Shown: positions 12,391 to 22,953, counted from the first letter of the stretch. The stretch is 64,000 nt of DNA from Companilactobacillus nodensis DSM 19682 = JCM 14932 = NBRC 107160 (GCF_000615905.1 NZ_BAMN01000008.1:1-64000); one strand, 5' to 3'. Made by a program: numbers and translations. Notes: a model not told the origin generated them from the sequence alone.

Positions 12391-14833
12391 TTATTTAGAT
12401 GAAGCAGTACCGCTCTGGGTAGTTGTGGAACCACCTTGAGTAGTTCCACCTTGCTGCCAGTGTCACCACCAGTTGTACCGCCGCCATTAGAACTACCATT
12501 GCTATTGTTATCATTGCCAGTAGTACCACCACCGTTATTACCAGTACTATTATTGCCATTGCTGTTACCAGTATTTCCAGTGTTGTTATTATTGGAATTA
12601 GTGTTACCTTGATTGTTCTCATTAGAATTACTGTTACTGTCGTTGCCGGTAGTACCGGTACCAGTCGTAGTTGAATTGTTTTCGCTGGTATCGTTATTTT
12701 CATCAGTAGACTCTGAATTGCTACTTGATGGTCTAGTTGTTGTCACATCATTAGAACCAGATTCAGAAGTACTATTCGATGATGATGAATAACTTTCAGT
12801 ACCTTTATAAGGATTATTTGGAGCGTATCCCTTAACGAACAATTCACTCGTTGCACCACTTGATGAAGGGGCAACTATGGCTGATGTCGATCCATTGTCG
12901 AGGATATTCAATCTGACAACGGAACTAGGTTTCTTCCAGTTAGGTTGGTACTATCAGATCTATCCTGGAGGTATTCCATCATTTCTTTGTAGACCTTACC
13001 TGGAACACTCTGGTATGTCATTGCAATACCTTCACTATTAGGTGAATCATATCCAGTCCAGACGCTCATTGAATAGTTCTTAGTAAATCCATTGTACCAA
13101 GCATCTTTAGCCGTTCCACTGAGTGCTGAATTAGATGAAATGGCACTGTCATCATAATTAGTTGTACCAGTTTTACCAGCTTGATGAAGTCCTGATATAT
13201 TAGCATATGTGGCATACTCAGTTGGTACACCTTTGAGCATATCAGTAATCATGTAAGCCGTTGATGATTTCATGACACGTTTGCCTTTAGAACTGTATCT
13301 ATGAGTAATACCGTCGGCAGTTTCAATCTTAGAGACGTAAGTTGGCTTGTAGTAAGTTCCACCATTTGAAAAGGCGGAGTAGGCTGAAGCACCTTGTAAA
13401 CTAGATGCCTCGGCACCAATACCGACACTCAATGGATCACTGTTCTTGAGATCCATTCCAAGATTATTGGCAAATCCCTTGGCCTTGGATAATCCAACAT
13501 CACTAAGGGTACGGATGGCTGGAATATTTCTGGAGTTTACCAGTGCGTCACGCATACTGATCTGTCCTTCATATTCCTCATCCCAGTCTTTCAATTCAAT
13601 GTCAGTTCCAGCGTAAGTATAAGCAGTATCTTCAACTTGATGGTAAGTTGACCAATTCAAGTATTCGATCGCGGGACCATAGTCTAGAATAGGCTTCATC
13701 GTTGAACCATTGCTACGCGAAGTTTGAACCGCACGATTGAGACCGAATTGAATATTTGAAAGATTTCTACCACCGATCATTGCAATAACTTCTCCGTTAT
13801 TAGGATCGACGATAGTGGCTCCAACTTGTTCTTTGGAATCTTGGAAACGAACATTTCCTGAATTAACGATGCTATAAAGTTTTCTTTGAGCAGCGTAATC
13901 CATATTGACTGTAATCTTTAAGTTATCACGATAGGGGTCGAAGCCTTTTTTCTTAACTTCAGTTATAGCTTCCTTGATATAAGGATCAGAGACGATACGT
14001 TTTGTATCGTTACTGTTGCTGACCTTTTTGTATGGTTGTAAGCCATCGTCGATCGGTGTGTTTAAAGCTTCAGTTTCTTCGGCTTTAGTAATCTTGTTAT
14101 TCTCATACATAGCGTAAATAACGAGGTTACGACGATTCTTAGCTGCCTCAGGATGAACATATGGATCGTAGTTACTTGGGGCATTTGGAATACCGGCAAG
14201 CATTGCGGTTTGAGCAATTGTTAGCTGGTTCAATGATTTACCATAATAATACTTAGATGCGGTTTTGATACCACCGATACCATTATTGAAGTATTCCTTA
14301 TTAAGGTAGAACTCAAGAATCTGTTGCTTGGAAAATTTTTGACTGACGCGCATTGCTAGATAAGCTTCTTGCATCTTACGCTTAAAAGTTTGATCCTTGG
14401 CATCAGTTGAGAAGACTGTTAATTTGATCAATTGCTGAGTCAAAGTACTAGCACCTTGTAATGTACCTTTAGTAACATTAGTTATTGCTGACTTGACAAT
14501 TCTAACTGGATCTATTCCTAAAGGTTCGTTATAGAAGTTTTTGTCCTCAATAGAGATGACAGCATCTTGAACTCTTTGGGGAACTTTGTCGATTGTTACG
14601 TAATTTCTTTTATTGGCACCTAGTGAGGCGATAGTCTTGCCATTAGTGTCTACAATAGTAGAAGAACCACCACTTTGGAGGTTTTCTTGACTGACAACAG
14701 GAGCACTCATTGCATAGTAGATAAAGACTACAATGAATAATCCGACTAGCACACCAATGATTGCAAGGATCCATTTAAAAATAGATTTGCTGATCGAACT
14801 AGATGAAGGAGCGTTGTTTTTCTTTTTACTCAT
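12391..14833 (-). pseudogene. pbp1A: Class A penicillin-binding protein PBP1A, two frameshifts
   Basis: A bifunctional peptidoglycan glycosyltransferase/transpeptidase. It has one N-terminal membrane segment (about residues 18-41). The GT51 domain has ISIEDKNFYNEP, STLTQQLIK and EFYLNKEYFNNG. The transpeptidase domain has the active-site STMKP, SRN and KTGTTN. The main frame ends at GRNLVPLSD near 12908. Restoring one A near 12938 gives NWKKPSSVVRLNILD and continues into a long Ser/Asn/Gly/Thr-rich tail. A second missing base near 12457 restores QGGTTQGGSTTTQSGTASSK and TAA at 12391-12393. The repaired protein is about 813 residues. It overlaps recU by four bases, the usual recU-pbp1A operon. 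The catalytic domains lie before both breaks. Confidence 0.87.
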
Positions 14834-15468
14834 TTTTTCTCCCTCCCACTTTCTATAAGCTGTTGAACAGCGTTAATATAAGGTAAAGTAGGGTTATAAT
14901 TGGGACTTATTTCAATTGAGCAATCAATGATCTGCTGCAACTGAATCGACTTGGCACCATCATGCCTTTGTCCATCCCAATATTCAAATAAATTATCTGC
15001 TGGCATAATGAAATACCGTTTCAGAGCAACGTACTTGATAATAACGAAGCATATTCCACCTTGCTTTTGACAAGCTTTCAAGTGGTCGATTTGATGTTGA
15101 TGAAAGTTCTTCAAAGGAAAGGTATTCTTATGCTTCGTTTCCTTAGCCTCAAAGTCAACGTAATATCCTTGATAGACACCATTGTAATCAGTAGTTGAAG
15201 CTTGAACGAAATAAGCTTCTTTGATCACAGCACGGCTTCGTTTGGGATAATCTACTTTGACAATTTGTATAGGCGTTGGTTTTTTATAAATTACGGCAAC
15301 GTCATGACTACGATAATATTTGTTGCTTTCATTTATTTCCTCCTCTAAGGTCATACCACGGTCACCAAAAATCAGTTTCTTTTTGGCGGAGGTATCAGCT
15401 GAGAGCTTGGATGATGCAGGTGATGATGGGCTGTTGAATTGCCGACCATCAGGGTAATTAAATTTCAA
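14830..15468 (-). CDS. recU: Holliday junction resolvase RecU
   Basis: RecU cleaves four-way DNA junctions in recombination and chromosome segregation. The 212-residue protein starts MKFNYPDGRQF and contains the PD-(D/E)XK-like core (GYYVDFEAKETKHKNTFPL) and FHQHQIDHLKACQKQGGICF, both typical of RecU. Its stop overlaps the pbp1A start (ATGA), so the two genes are coupled, as in Bacillus and most lactobacilli. It is divergent from ypsA. Confidence 0.92.
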   Translation of the reverse strand: MKFNYPDGRQFNSPSSPASSKLSADTSAKKKLIFGDRGMTLEEEINESNKYYRSHDVAVIYKKPTPIQIVKVDYPKRSRAVIKEAYFVQASTTDYNGVYQGYYVDFEAKETKHKNTFPLKNFHQHQIDHLKACQKQGGICFVIIKYVALKRYFIMPADNLFEYWDGQRHDGAKSIQLQQIIDCSIEISPNYNPTLPYINAVQQLIESGREKK

Positions 15469-15601
15469 AATATCAACTCCTACTTGAGCATTATACCATG
15501 ATTGAGTAGAGGAGAAAGACGGGGCGCCTTCGGTCTACTCTGTTTTAATTTAGAACATTATACAGCAATATATCAGTAACATATTCAAGGAGATTTATTT
15601 A

Positions 15602-16153
15602 ATGATAAAAAATTTATGGATAACCGGATATCGTTCATATGAGATTGGTTTGTTCAAACCGGATGATCCCAAAGCAAAAGTAATTCAAAAGTTTTTTGCG
15701 GAACGATTAACCAACTATGCCGAAGACGGTATGAAATGGGTCTTGACCGGTGCTCAATTGGGCACTGAACAAATTGTCGGCAAGGCAGTCAAAGATGTAA
15801 AAGATAAAGGATATGATATAAAACATGCCGTCATGTTGCCTTTTTCTGAGTTTGGTGCAAAATGGAATGAGAATAACCAGCAATTACTAAATATTTTTTT
15901 AAGAAATGCTGACTATACTAACAAATTATCTAATATGAGTTATCATTCAAGTGTACAGTTGCGAACATGGCAAAGTTTTATGTTGAAACATACCGATGGT
16001 GCGATGATTTTTTACGATCCGGATAGCGGTGGCAAACCAAAGTATGATTATGAAGCTATCCAAAATTATCGATCTGCGGGTAATGACTATCAGTTAGAAC
16101 TTGTAGATTTTGACACAATGCAGGATTTTGCTAATATAATGTTTGATAACTAG
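15602..16153 (+). CDS. ypsA: YpsA-family SLOG-domain protein (DUF1273)
   Basis: A 183-residue protein of the YpsA family, a Rossmann-like SLOG domain thought to bind nucleotides or related ligands and linked genetically to cell division in Bacillus. Visible features are the N-terminal ITGYRSYEIGLF, the glycine motif VLTGAQLGTEQ and the C-terminal DGAMIFYDPDSGGKPKY. It begins at ATG 15602 behind AAGGAG. It lies just before gpsB, a conserved pair in Firmicutes. The exact biochemical role is unknown. Confidence 0.88.
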   Translation: MIKNLWITGYRSYEIGLFKPDDPKAKVIQKFFAERLTNYAEDGMKWVLTGAQLGTEQIVGKAVKDVKDKGYDIKHAVMLPFSEFGAKWNENNQQLLNIFLRNADYTNKLSNMSYHSSVQLRTWQSFMLKHTDGAMIFYDPDSGGKPKYDYEAIQNYRSAGNDYQLELVDFDTMQDFANIMFDN

Positions 16154-16174
16154 CCTAAGAGTTACTTCTTTTGG

Positions 16175-16180
16175 TATAAT
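16175..16180 (+). promoter_or_regulatory. Extended -10 element for gpsB
   Basis: TGGTATAAT lies about 28 bases before the gpsB start and has the TG of an extended -10. I see no good -35 box at the usual spacing. Confidence 0.5.
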
Positions 16181-16207
16181 TAACTAACACAAATTGGGGT
16201 GTTCAAT

Positions 16208-16888
16208 ATGAATAATATGAATCAAATGAATGGATTTAATCAAAATCCACAAGGAAATGACAATAATTTTGTTTTAAACTTCCAACCAAATGATATTTTG
16301 CAAAAGGAATTTAAGACAAAGATGAGAGGATACGATCCAACCGAAGTTGATCAATTCTTAGATGGAATCATCAAGGATTATGAAGCTTATTCAAATGAGT
16401 TGAATCGTCTTCAATCAGAAAACGAAGGTCTTAAAGCTCAACTTGGTTCAAAGGGTCAACAACCACAACCAAAGCAAGCTCAACAACAGATGCCCAAGAA
16501 TCGTGTTTCAAGACCACAAATGAATAATCAACCAACAACTAGTTCTATTGCTGAATCTTCAACAAATTATGATATTTTGAGAAGACTTTCTAATCTGGAG
16601 AACCGTGTCTTTGGTCATGACTTCTCAAAGGGTCTTCCTGACGAAAATAACCAAGAAGTAAAACAATTTGCTTCAGCAGCCGTTCCTAACAACATGGCTG
16701 GAAGCAGTGTGGAAAGCGGACATAACGAGATCAATCCTCGTATGCAACAACAACCACAAATGAATAATCAACAACAAGGATTCAATGATCCTAATCATTT
16801 CCAAGCTAATCGTCCAAACCAAAATATGAACGGTTTTAACGGAAATAATGGAAATATTAATAATAATGGTAATTTTAATCAATTTTAG
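16208..16888 (+). CDS. gpsB: Cell-division protein GpsB
   Basis: GpsB couples peptidoglycan synthases to the division site. The N-terminal DivIVA-like domain is clear: ILQKEFKTKMRGYDPTEVDQ at about residues 32-51, followed by a coiled coil (YEAYSNELNRLQSENEGLKAQ). The rest is a long Gln/Asn-rich linker, and the conserved C-terminal block is seen as YDILRRLSNLENRVFG. I chose ATG 16208, seven bases after GGGGT, over GTG 16199. At 226 residues it is roughly twice the length of Bacillus GpsB because of the low-complexity tail, which contains many NNN and NQ runs. It lies directly upstream of rnpB. Confidence 0.9.
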   Translation: MNNMNQMNGFNQNPQGNDNNFVLNFQPNDILQKEFKTKMRGYDPTEVDQFLDGIIKDYEAYSNELNRLQSENEGLKAQLGSKGQQPQPKQAQQQMPKNRVSRPQMNNQPTTSSIAESSTNYDILRRLSNLENRVFGHDFSKGLPDENNQEVKQFASAAVPNNMAGSSVESGHNEINPRMQQQPQMNNQQQGFNDPNHFQANRPNQNMNGFNGNNGNINNNGNFNQF

Positions 16889-16898
16889 TGTATAATAA

Positions 16899-17276
16899 GT
16901 TCATCGGTAAATTTTGAGTAATCGCGGCTTAGTTATCTAAGCTGAGGAAAGTCCACGCCCGCACGAGCTGAGATGCTTGTAGTGTTCGTGCTTGGCCCAA
17001 TAAGCAAGGTACCTTTTGGTAACGGCAGCGAACGCACTAAAGTTTCGACCATGTGTTACTAGCTTGAAAGTGCCACAGAGACGTAGTATTACGGGAAACC
17101 GTAATAGTGGAACGAGGTAAACCCCGCGAGCGGGCAACCCAAACTTTGGTAGGGGCGCTTCATAACGAGAAATGAATCTACTGTGAAGGCGTAATTGTAG
17201 ATAGATGATTACTAACTGTATCGGAGTGCCTAGCCGGTACATGAACAGAACGTGGCTTATAGAAATTTACTAAGGT
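16899..17276 (+). ncRNA. rnpB: RNase P RNA, Bacillus type (class B)
   Basis: The catalytic RNA that matures tRNA 5' ends. Conserved blocks are visible in order: GTAATCGCGG, GAGGAAAGTCCACGC, GAGATGCTTGTAGTGTTCGTG, AACGGCAGCGAACG, TTGAAAGTGCCACAGAGACG, GTGGAACGAGGTAAACCCC, CAACCCAAACTTTGGTAGG, GTAGATAGATGATTAC, ending with GAACAGAACGTGGCTTATAG. A TATAAT at 16891-16896, just after the gpsB stop, is its likely -10. It sits between gpsB and the rRNA methyltransferase, as in Bacillus. Exact ends are inferred by comparison with the known gene. Confidence 0.95.
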
Positions 17277-17304
17277 AAGGGACGACTTGTTCGTCCTTTT
17301 TTTG
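17277..17304 (+). terminator. Terminator of rnpB
   Basis: AAGGGACGA pairs with TCGTCCTTT around the loop CTTGT, followed by a T run. Confidence 0.8.
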
Positions 17305-17334
17305 TATAAAAATTTAACTCATGAAGAGGTAGAA

Positions 17335-18453
17335 ATGAAATTAATTGCAACAATGTCAAGCGGTTTTGAAGCTATAACCGCACGTGAATTACAAGATTTA
17401 GGTTATGAGACTCAAACAGAAAATGGCAAAGTATATTTTGAAGGTGAATATGAAGATATTGCCAAGGCTAACCTTTGGTTGCGTAGTGCCGATAGAATTA
17501 AGATTCTGATCGGTACTTTCAAGGCAACAACCTTCGAAGAATTATTCGACAAAGTTTATGCAATAGATTGGGATCAGTGGTTGCCATTGAATGCGGCATT
17601 CCCAATAAAAGCTAGAACTGTTAAGTCTGCACTTCATTCCGAACGTGATATTCAAGCAATTACAAAAAAAGCCATCGTTAATAAGATGGCTGATATTTAT
17701 ATGCGTCGTGGAAGATTGCCAGAATCTGGCGCAACTTTCCAAATTGAAACACGTATTCACAAGGATGAAGTTGAAGTAACTCTTGATACAACTGGAGCAT
17801 CCCTCTACAAACGTGGATATCGTGTCGAGCACGGTGCTGCTCCATTGAAGGAAAACTTTGCGGCCGCAATGATCCTATTAACAGTTTGGCATCCTAATAT
17901 GCCATTCATCGATCCAACAACTGGTTCAGGAACGATTGCGATCGAAGCTGCTCGTTTAGCTAGAAATATTGCACCTGGTATTCAACGTCACTTCTTGTTC
18001 GAAGATTTCGATTGGTTCGATCCTAAGATCATCAGTAATTTGAAGGAAGAAGCTAGAGCCGGTGAAAAAGATGTTGAGCTAAATATCTTCGCCAGTGATA
18101 TTGATGGTTCAATGATCGATATTGCTAAGCTCAATGCTCATGATGCCGGGGTCCTTCATGATATTCAATTCAAGCAGGTAGCTGTGAAGGATCTGAAGAT
18201 CGAAGGTGATGACGGCGTCATCATCGCTAACCCTCCATACGGTCAACGTATGAGTGACATGGAGAATGTTAGAAAACTATACAAAGAAATGGGAGAAGTC
18301 TTTAGGACCGCTCCCACTTGGAGTAAGTATATTCTAACTAGTGATCTGGAATTTGAAAAATACTACGGTGAAAGAGCTACTAAGAAACGTAAGCTCTACA
18401 ATGGTTCAATCAGAGCTGATTACTATCAATACTGGGCTACTAGACGTCACTAA
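17335..18453 (+). CDS. THUMP-domain 23S rRNA guanine methyltransferase (YpsC/RlmL-like)
   Basis: A SAM-dependent RNA methyltransferase of the YpsC/RlmL group, which modifies guanine in 23S rRNA. The N-terminal part is a THUMP domain (about residues 50-160). The Rossmann catalytic core begins at FIDPTTGSGTIAIEAA, and the N2-guanine motif NPPYGQRM is present near residue 300. I chose ATG 17335 after AAGAGG, because the longer frame from 17287 begins inside the rnpB terminator. The gene follows rnpB in the same order as in Bacillus. Confidence 0.88.
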   Translation: MKLIATMSSGFEAITARELQDLGYETQTENGKVYFEGEYEDIAKANLWLRSADRIKILIGTFKATTFEELFDKVYAIDWDQWLPLNAAFPIKARTVKSALHSERDIQAITKKAIVNKMADIYMRRGRLPESGATFQIETRIHKDEVEVTLDTTGASLYKRGYRVEHGAAPLKENFAAAMILLTVWHPNMPFIDPTTGSGTIAIEAARLARNIAPGIQRHFLFEDFDWFDPKIISNLKEEARAGEKDVELNIFASDIDGSMIDIAKLNAHDAGVLHDIQFKQVAVKDLKIEGDDGVIIANPPYGQRMSDMENVRKLYKEMGEVFRTAPTWSKYILTSDLEFEKYYGERATKKRKLYNGSIRADYYQYWATRRH

Positions 18454-18458
18454 TTTGG

Positions 18459-19403
18459 TTACAAACTGTTGCGGCGATGAAGATCCCACAATATCATTAG
18501 AATCATGATTGCGGTAATTGCAAGTGAGAAGAACCATGACCACCACTTGTCAGCGACTGGTAACTTCATATTCATACCATAAAAACCCGATACGATCGTG
18601 GGAATACTTAAGACAATTGTGTAAACTGTCAGTATTTTCATGGTCGTATTTGTTTGGTTATTCAAAATATTGTTGTATGTATTAGATATTCTGTCGATGA
18701 TGTCAGAACTCAAACTGGCTTGATCACGAATCTGTTCGATCTCAACGATCGAGTCGTGTAAATGTTCTTTTGATTTCTTAGATAAACTAATATTTTGAAT
18801 TTTACCCGATGAGATGATTTCGATTTGCTTAACAACGTTGAAATTACCATTAATGGCAGTACTGATATAAGTAATCAAATCTTCAAGCCCAGCTAGTTCC
18901 AAAATTTGGTTTTTGGAAGAACGGCTGTGTTTGATGTGTTCTTGGATTTTGTTACGGTCTCGATTGATTTCACTCATACGGTCATTGTAGTCACTTTAGA
19001 CCTGGTCAAATGTGTTGAAGATGATTTCCCATATGCGGTCGTCCAAGTCACCTGTGAAGTGGTTATCGGCCTTAGTAATGTAATCTATCAAATAATGAGT
19101 GTCGTTGTTGGTAAACAGAAATAGTTGGTCGTCTTTGATGGCAAAAGAAACAGGTAGGGTAATATCTGACAAACTGTCATCAATTACGGTTTCTCTTTGA
19201 ACGTTGAAGACAATCAAGAAGGTATTAGTATGTTCGTCAAATTCGAGACGTGCACGTTCGTTGGTATCATCTGCGTAATCGAGAATCTCATTAGTTAATT
19301 CGTATTTCTCGATCAATTCAGTACGATCCTTGTCACTTAAGTTTTCTTTGGAATGAATGTCGATCAAAGTTAGATCTTGACTCAATAATTGTGAATTTAT
19401 CAT
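18459..19403 (-). pseudogene. corA: CorA-like magnesium transporter, in-frame stop
   Basis: A CorA-family divalent-cation channel. The C-terminal signature YGMNMKLP, the GMN motif of the pore, sits between two membrane helices (ILTVYTIVLSIPTIVSGF and WWSWFFSLAITAIMILMIL). The start ATG 19403 follows GAGGGAG. A TAA at 18996-18998 interrupts the frame after FNTFDQV, and the same frame continues without any shift through SDYNDRMSEINRD to 18459. It is thus a nonsense codon, perhaps CAA to TAA, unlike every other lesion here. If real, only the cytoplasmic domain would be made; a downstream ATG at 18977 could start the membrane part alone. Confidence 0.85.
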
Positions 19404-19551
19404 AGTTGTTCTCCCTCGGAAACAATAATAGCATAAAAGCAATTCTGCCTATTTATAAAATAAATTAAAAAATTATAATTTTTCTAATAATCCCTCTGGT
19501 ATAGCACGTGCTTTAATCCTATACTAATAAGCAAAGAGGGAGTGAACGTAA

Positions 19552-20978
19552 ATGAAAAATACAAGTTCTGATTGTACTGAAATTCTAGTTGGTAAAGCTG
19601 CTAGTATGGATGGTTCCACTATTGTCGCCCGTAATGAAGAGGTTATGGTCCAATCAATCCGATTAAGTTTGTTGTTCATGAAGCAAAAGATCAAAAGAAT
19701 GCTGAGTATGTTTCAATAACGACTGGTGTTCATGTACCGCTACCTGATCACGCTTTTCGTTACACCGCTACACCACAGGCTGATCAAAGTGATGGACAAT
19801 ATGAAGAAGCAGGTATCAATGAATACAATGTGGGAATGAGTTCAACCGAGACAACCGCAACTAATGCACGAGTTTTGGGTTATGATCCACTAGTACATGA
19901 TGGTATCGATGAAGAGGCAATGCTGACGATCGTCTTGCCATACGTTAAGACAGCTAAGGAAGGTGCTATTCGTCTGGGTGCTTTGTTAGAGAAGTACGGT
20001 ACTGGTGAATGTAACAGTATTGCTTTCAATGATAAAGACGAGATTTGGTTATTAGAAACTGCTGGTGGTCACCACTGGGCAGCAATGCGCTTGCCAGAAG
20101 ATACATATGCTATCGTACCTAATCAAACGGTTATGCAAGAAGTCGACATTAATGATACAGATAACTTCTTAGTAGCAACTGACTTAGTTGAGTTCGTTGA
20201 AAAACATCATTTGAACCCACAACCAGGTCATTTCAATTTCCGTGGGATTTTTGGCACACAGAGTGAAGCTGATGCTTATTACAACACACCACGTACGTGG
20301 TATGGTCAAAAGTTATTTAATCCTGAGATTGAACAAGAACCAACTGCTCAAGATATACCATTAACTAGACAACCAAGTAAGAAGATTGCGATCGAAGATG
20401 TCCAATACTTCTTGTCATCACACTACAATGGAACGAAGTACGATCCATTTGGTACTTTTGCATCTGGAACGGCTGCCGAGCAACGACAATTCCGTTCAAT
20501 CGCAATGGATCGTAACCAAGCCTCATCAATTCTACAGATCAGAAATGATGTTGATGCTAAATATGCTGGTGTACAATGGCTATCACTTGGATTCTTTGCA
20601 TACAGTCCTTATGTACCGTTCTACACGAATATTACTGATACACCGGTCGATTATAAGAACACTACTAACGATGTTGATGTCAACAATGTTTATTGGTTGG
20701 AGAAGACACTTTCAGTTATGATCGAACCACATTATCACGAATATTCAGATATGATCCACGCGTATTTGGATGACTGTCAATCCTATGCTCGTCAACGGAT
20801 CGAAGATACGGATAATGAAGCCAAGTCTTTTGACGGGGATGTTGCGGAACTCTTAACTAAGAACAGCTTGGAAACAGCTGCTACAGTTTCTGGTCGTACG
20901 CATAAGTTATTTGATGCGATCGTTAAAAAAGGCTTGATGCTTTCTAAGACAACTTGGGAAAAGGGTCAAAACTTATAG
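19552..20978 (+). pseudogene. pepD: C69-family dipeptidase (PepD-like), one frameshift
   Basis: A cytoplasmic dipeptidase of peptidase family C69, with the N-terminal-nucleophile-type sequence SDCTEILVGKAASMDGSTI, where Cys8 should be the catalytic residue. It starts at ATG 19552 after GAGGGAG. The frame breaks after VARNEE; adding one G at about 19641 (GAGGTTA to GAGGGTTA) restores GYGPINPIKFVVHEAK and runs to 20978, about 475 residues in all, the usual family length. The motif INEYNVGMSSTETT is typical of the family. A 10-base palindrome, AGCACGTGCT at 19505-19514, lies upstream and might be regulatory. A strong terminator follows. Confidence 0.87.
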
Positions 20979-21030
20979 TAAACAAAAAATCTTCTTGGTC
21001 ATTTCTGATCAGGAAGATTTATTTGTTTAC
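20979..21030 (+). terminator. Terminator after pepD
   Basis: A long stem: AAATCTTCTTGGTCA pairs, with two wobble pairs, with TGATCAGGAAGATTT, flanked by complementary GTAAACAAA and TTTGTTTAC. It also lies just past the lplA stop on the other strand. Confidence 0.75.
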
Positions 21031-21043
21031 AGACATTTAGTTT

Positions 21044-22056
21044 TTATGGAGTAAAGAGATTTAATAATTCAGTTTGTGGGATGCCTTTGAAATAGTCATC
21101 TAAGTTGAATTTATCGAGTACAGCAAGAATATCATCGCGGTCAAACTTCGTACCGATTAGTTTACTCTTAATGTCAGTAACATCTTTCATACCGAAGTAG
21201 TCACCATAGATTTGAGCATCCTTGATTTTACCATCGGAAACATTGTAACGAACATCAACAGTACCATATCGAAGTGTTTTCTTTGTTTGGCAGTGAATTC
21301 AGGTGATTTACCATATACCCAATCCCAGTTATAGTAGTACTTCTCTTTGATCTTATCGATTTCTTTTTGATCTTCAGGAGTTACTACATATTCATGGCCT
21401 TTGATCTCATCCAATGAGTTAGCGTGGAATAGTTCCAATAATAATTTGTCACGGAATTGTTCTGTTGTAAGGTTTTGATATTCTGGAGCAAGGTAAGGGC
21501 GAACATTAGTTACACGACTTCTGATAGATTTGATACCTTTTGAGGCAATCTTGTCTTTTTGAACGTGTAGAGCTTTTGTTAAAACGTCCAAGTCAACATC
21601 TAGTGATAATGTACCATGTGAGAATGTCTTGCCATTTCTTGAGTACATAGCGTTACCAGAGAACTTCTTACCATCAACTAGTAAATCATTTCTACCTGAA
21701 ACTTCAGCAGTGGTTGCGCCCATTTGGTGTAATGCGTCGATAATAGGTTGTGTGAATGATTTGAAATCACCAAAGTTCTTATCGTCAGAGTCAACCATAA
21801 AACTGAAACATAGGTTACCAAGATCTTGATATACGGCACCGCCGCCAGATAGACGACGAGTAACGGTAATATTATTGTCTTTGATATAGTCTGGATTGAT
21901 TTCTTCCATTGTGTTTTGGTTACGGCCAACAATGATACATGGTCCTTCAATATAGAAGAGTACAAGTGGTTCGTCGAATTCAACATTGTTCATTAAGTAT
22001 TGTTCTGTGGCCAAGTTGTCACGAATATCTCGGTCCTTCATTACAACGTAATACAT
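21044..22056 (-). pseudogene. lplA: Lipoate-protein ligase A, one frameshift
   Basis: LplA activates lipoate with ATP and attaches it to lysines of 2-oxoacid dehydrogenase or glycine-cleavage proteins. The start MYYVVMKDRDIRDNLATEQY, the RRLSGGGAVYQDLGN motif and the KFSGNA motif are diagnostic. The frame goes wrong after TAKQRK near 21277. One extra A in the A run gives KTLRYGTVDVRYNVSDGK and extends the C-terminal accessory domain to TAA at 21044-21046, ending TELLNLFTP, about 337 residues. The catalytic domain lies wholly before the break. Confidence 0.87.
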
Positions 22057-22132
22057 GAAAAAGCCCCCTTGAGTATTTTTGTAAGCGATTTAATAATATC
22101 ACATTTTTCACAAATCTTACATCAAAAACCTT

Positions 22133-22525
22133 TCACTTGCGCAATTTTATCAGCTCATGGTGAACTAAGCTGTGTGCGGATCGATTATCTTTGTCTGCGA
22201 TATGTTTCACAAAGTATGAAGGAAAGTTTGTGAGTTGTTTTAAAATATCGTCTAAGATAGTTTGATAATGTTTAGAATACTTTTTGTCTATACTATCTGT
22301 TAGAATTTTACTATCAGAATGGATGAATAGTATGTCAGAGTTCCAGTTATGCTCTAAAAGCTCATCTAGTGCTAATTTTAATGCCAAGAATTCCAGATAG
22401 TGGTTATCAGTCGGATTTTGTGGCTGAACACGATTGATTGTTTGGTCATTATATTTTATAACATAGGCGGTAGCGGCAAGATTTAAATTAGAATTTAAAC
22501 CGGCGTCGGTGTACAATTTAATCAT
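22133..22525 (-). CDS. RNase H-like fold protein (RNase HI family)
   Basis: A 130-residue RNase H superfamily protein. The acidic residues expected for two-metal catalysis are visible: Asp in LYTDAGL (residue 7), Glu in YLEFLALKLAL (about 45), Asp in FIHSDSKIL (about 70), and a C-terminal Asp in ADKDNRSAH. It lacks the basic handle of E. coli RNase HI and resembles the short Bacillus YpeP-like relatives. Activity on RNA-DNA hybrids is inferred. It is divergent from ebsA. Confidence 0.8.
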   Translation of the reverse strand: MIKLYTDAGLNSNLNLAATAYVIKYNDQTINRVQPQNPTDNHYLEFLALKLALDELLEHNWNSDILFIHSDSKILTDSIDKKYSKHYQTILDDILKQLTNFPSYFVKHIADKDNRSAHSLVHHELIKLRK

Positions 22526-22552
22526 CTTATTAAAAACCTTTCAGGAGTAATT

Positions 22553-22953
22553 ATGTCAAAGAAATATTTCATTCAACCACGGGTTCATGGGGGATCATCA
22601 TGTGGTCGCTCGCACTGAGTATTTTGTGCTTAGGCGTTGTGCTGCAATTAGAAGTATTTAGTTTTAGTATACTTCCATTTTTAGCGTGGATTTTAGGAAT
22701 CGTTCTCGTAATTTATATTATAACTAATTCATGGGTAAAATTTGATAACGGTTCAATTATTATCAAAGAACCTAACTATTACAAAGCCAGAGTTTTCAAA
22801 CAGTCTGACGTGAAGTTGAAAAACGATAGTAAATGGACACTCGAGTTCATTTTTGAGAATCATGATTATTTTCCATTAAAGATTACTTCAACCAAGAAGA
22901 TTTTGAACAGTATTAAGAAAGAAGCGGGTGATGCAGATGTCATTTCCAAGTGA
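22553..22953 (+). pseudogene. ebsA: EbsA-family membrane protein, one frameshift
   Basis: A small two-helix membrane protein of the EbsA family, named after an enterococcal pore/surface-associated protein of uncertain role. It starts at ATG 22553 after AGGAG with MSKKYFIQPRVHGG. The frame is broken at a G run near 22590; one more G restores HGGIIMWSLALSILCL and continues to 22953, 133 residues. The two hydrophobic segments are roughly residues 17-35 and 40-57. It overlaps the fhs start by 17 bases. Confidence 0.8.

Noticed and set aside
12395-12703. 102-codon hydrophobic-looking frame on the minus strand
   Set aside because: It is another reading of the low-complexity pbp1A tail; its last part is the product of a frameshift.
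16937-17242. 101-codon frame on the minus strand
   Set aside because: It lies wholly inside the RNase P RNA gene on the opposite strand.
18906-19124. 72-codon frame on the + strand over corA
   Set aside because: Antisense to corA with no independent support.
22000-22233. 77-codon frame on the + strand between lplA and the RNase H-like gene
   Set aside because: It overlaps the 5' end of lplA and the 3' end of the RNase H-like gene and resembles no family.
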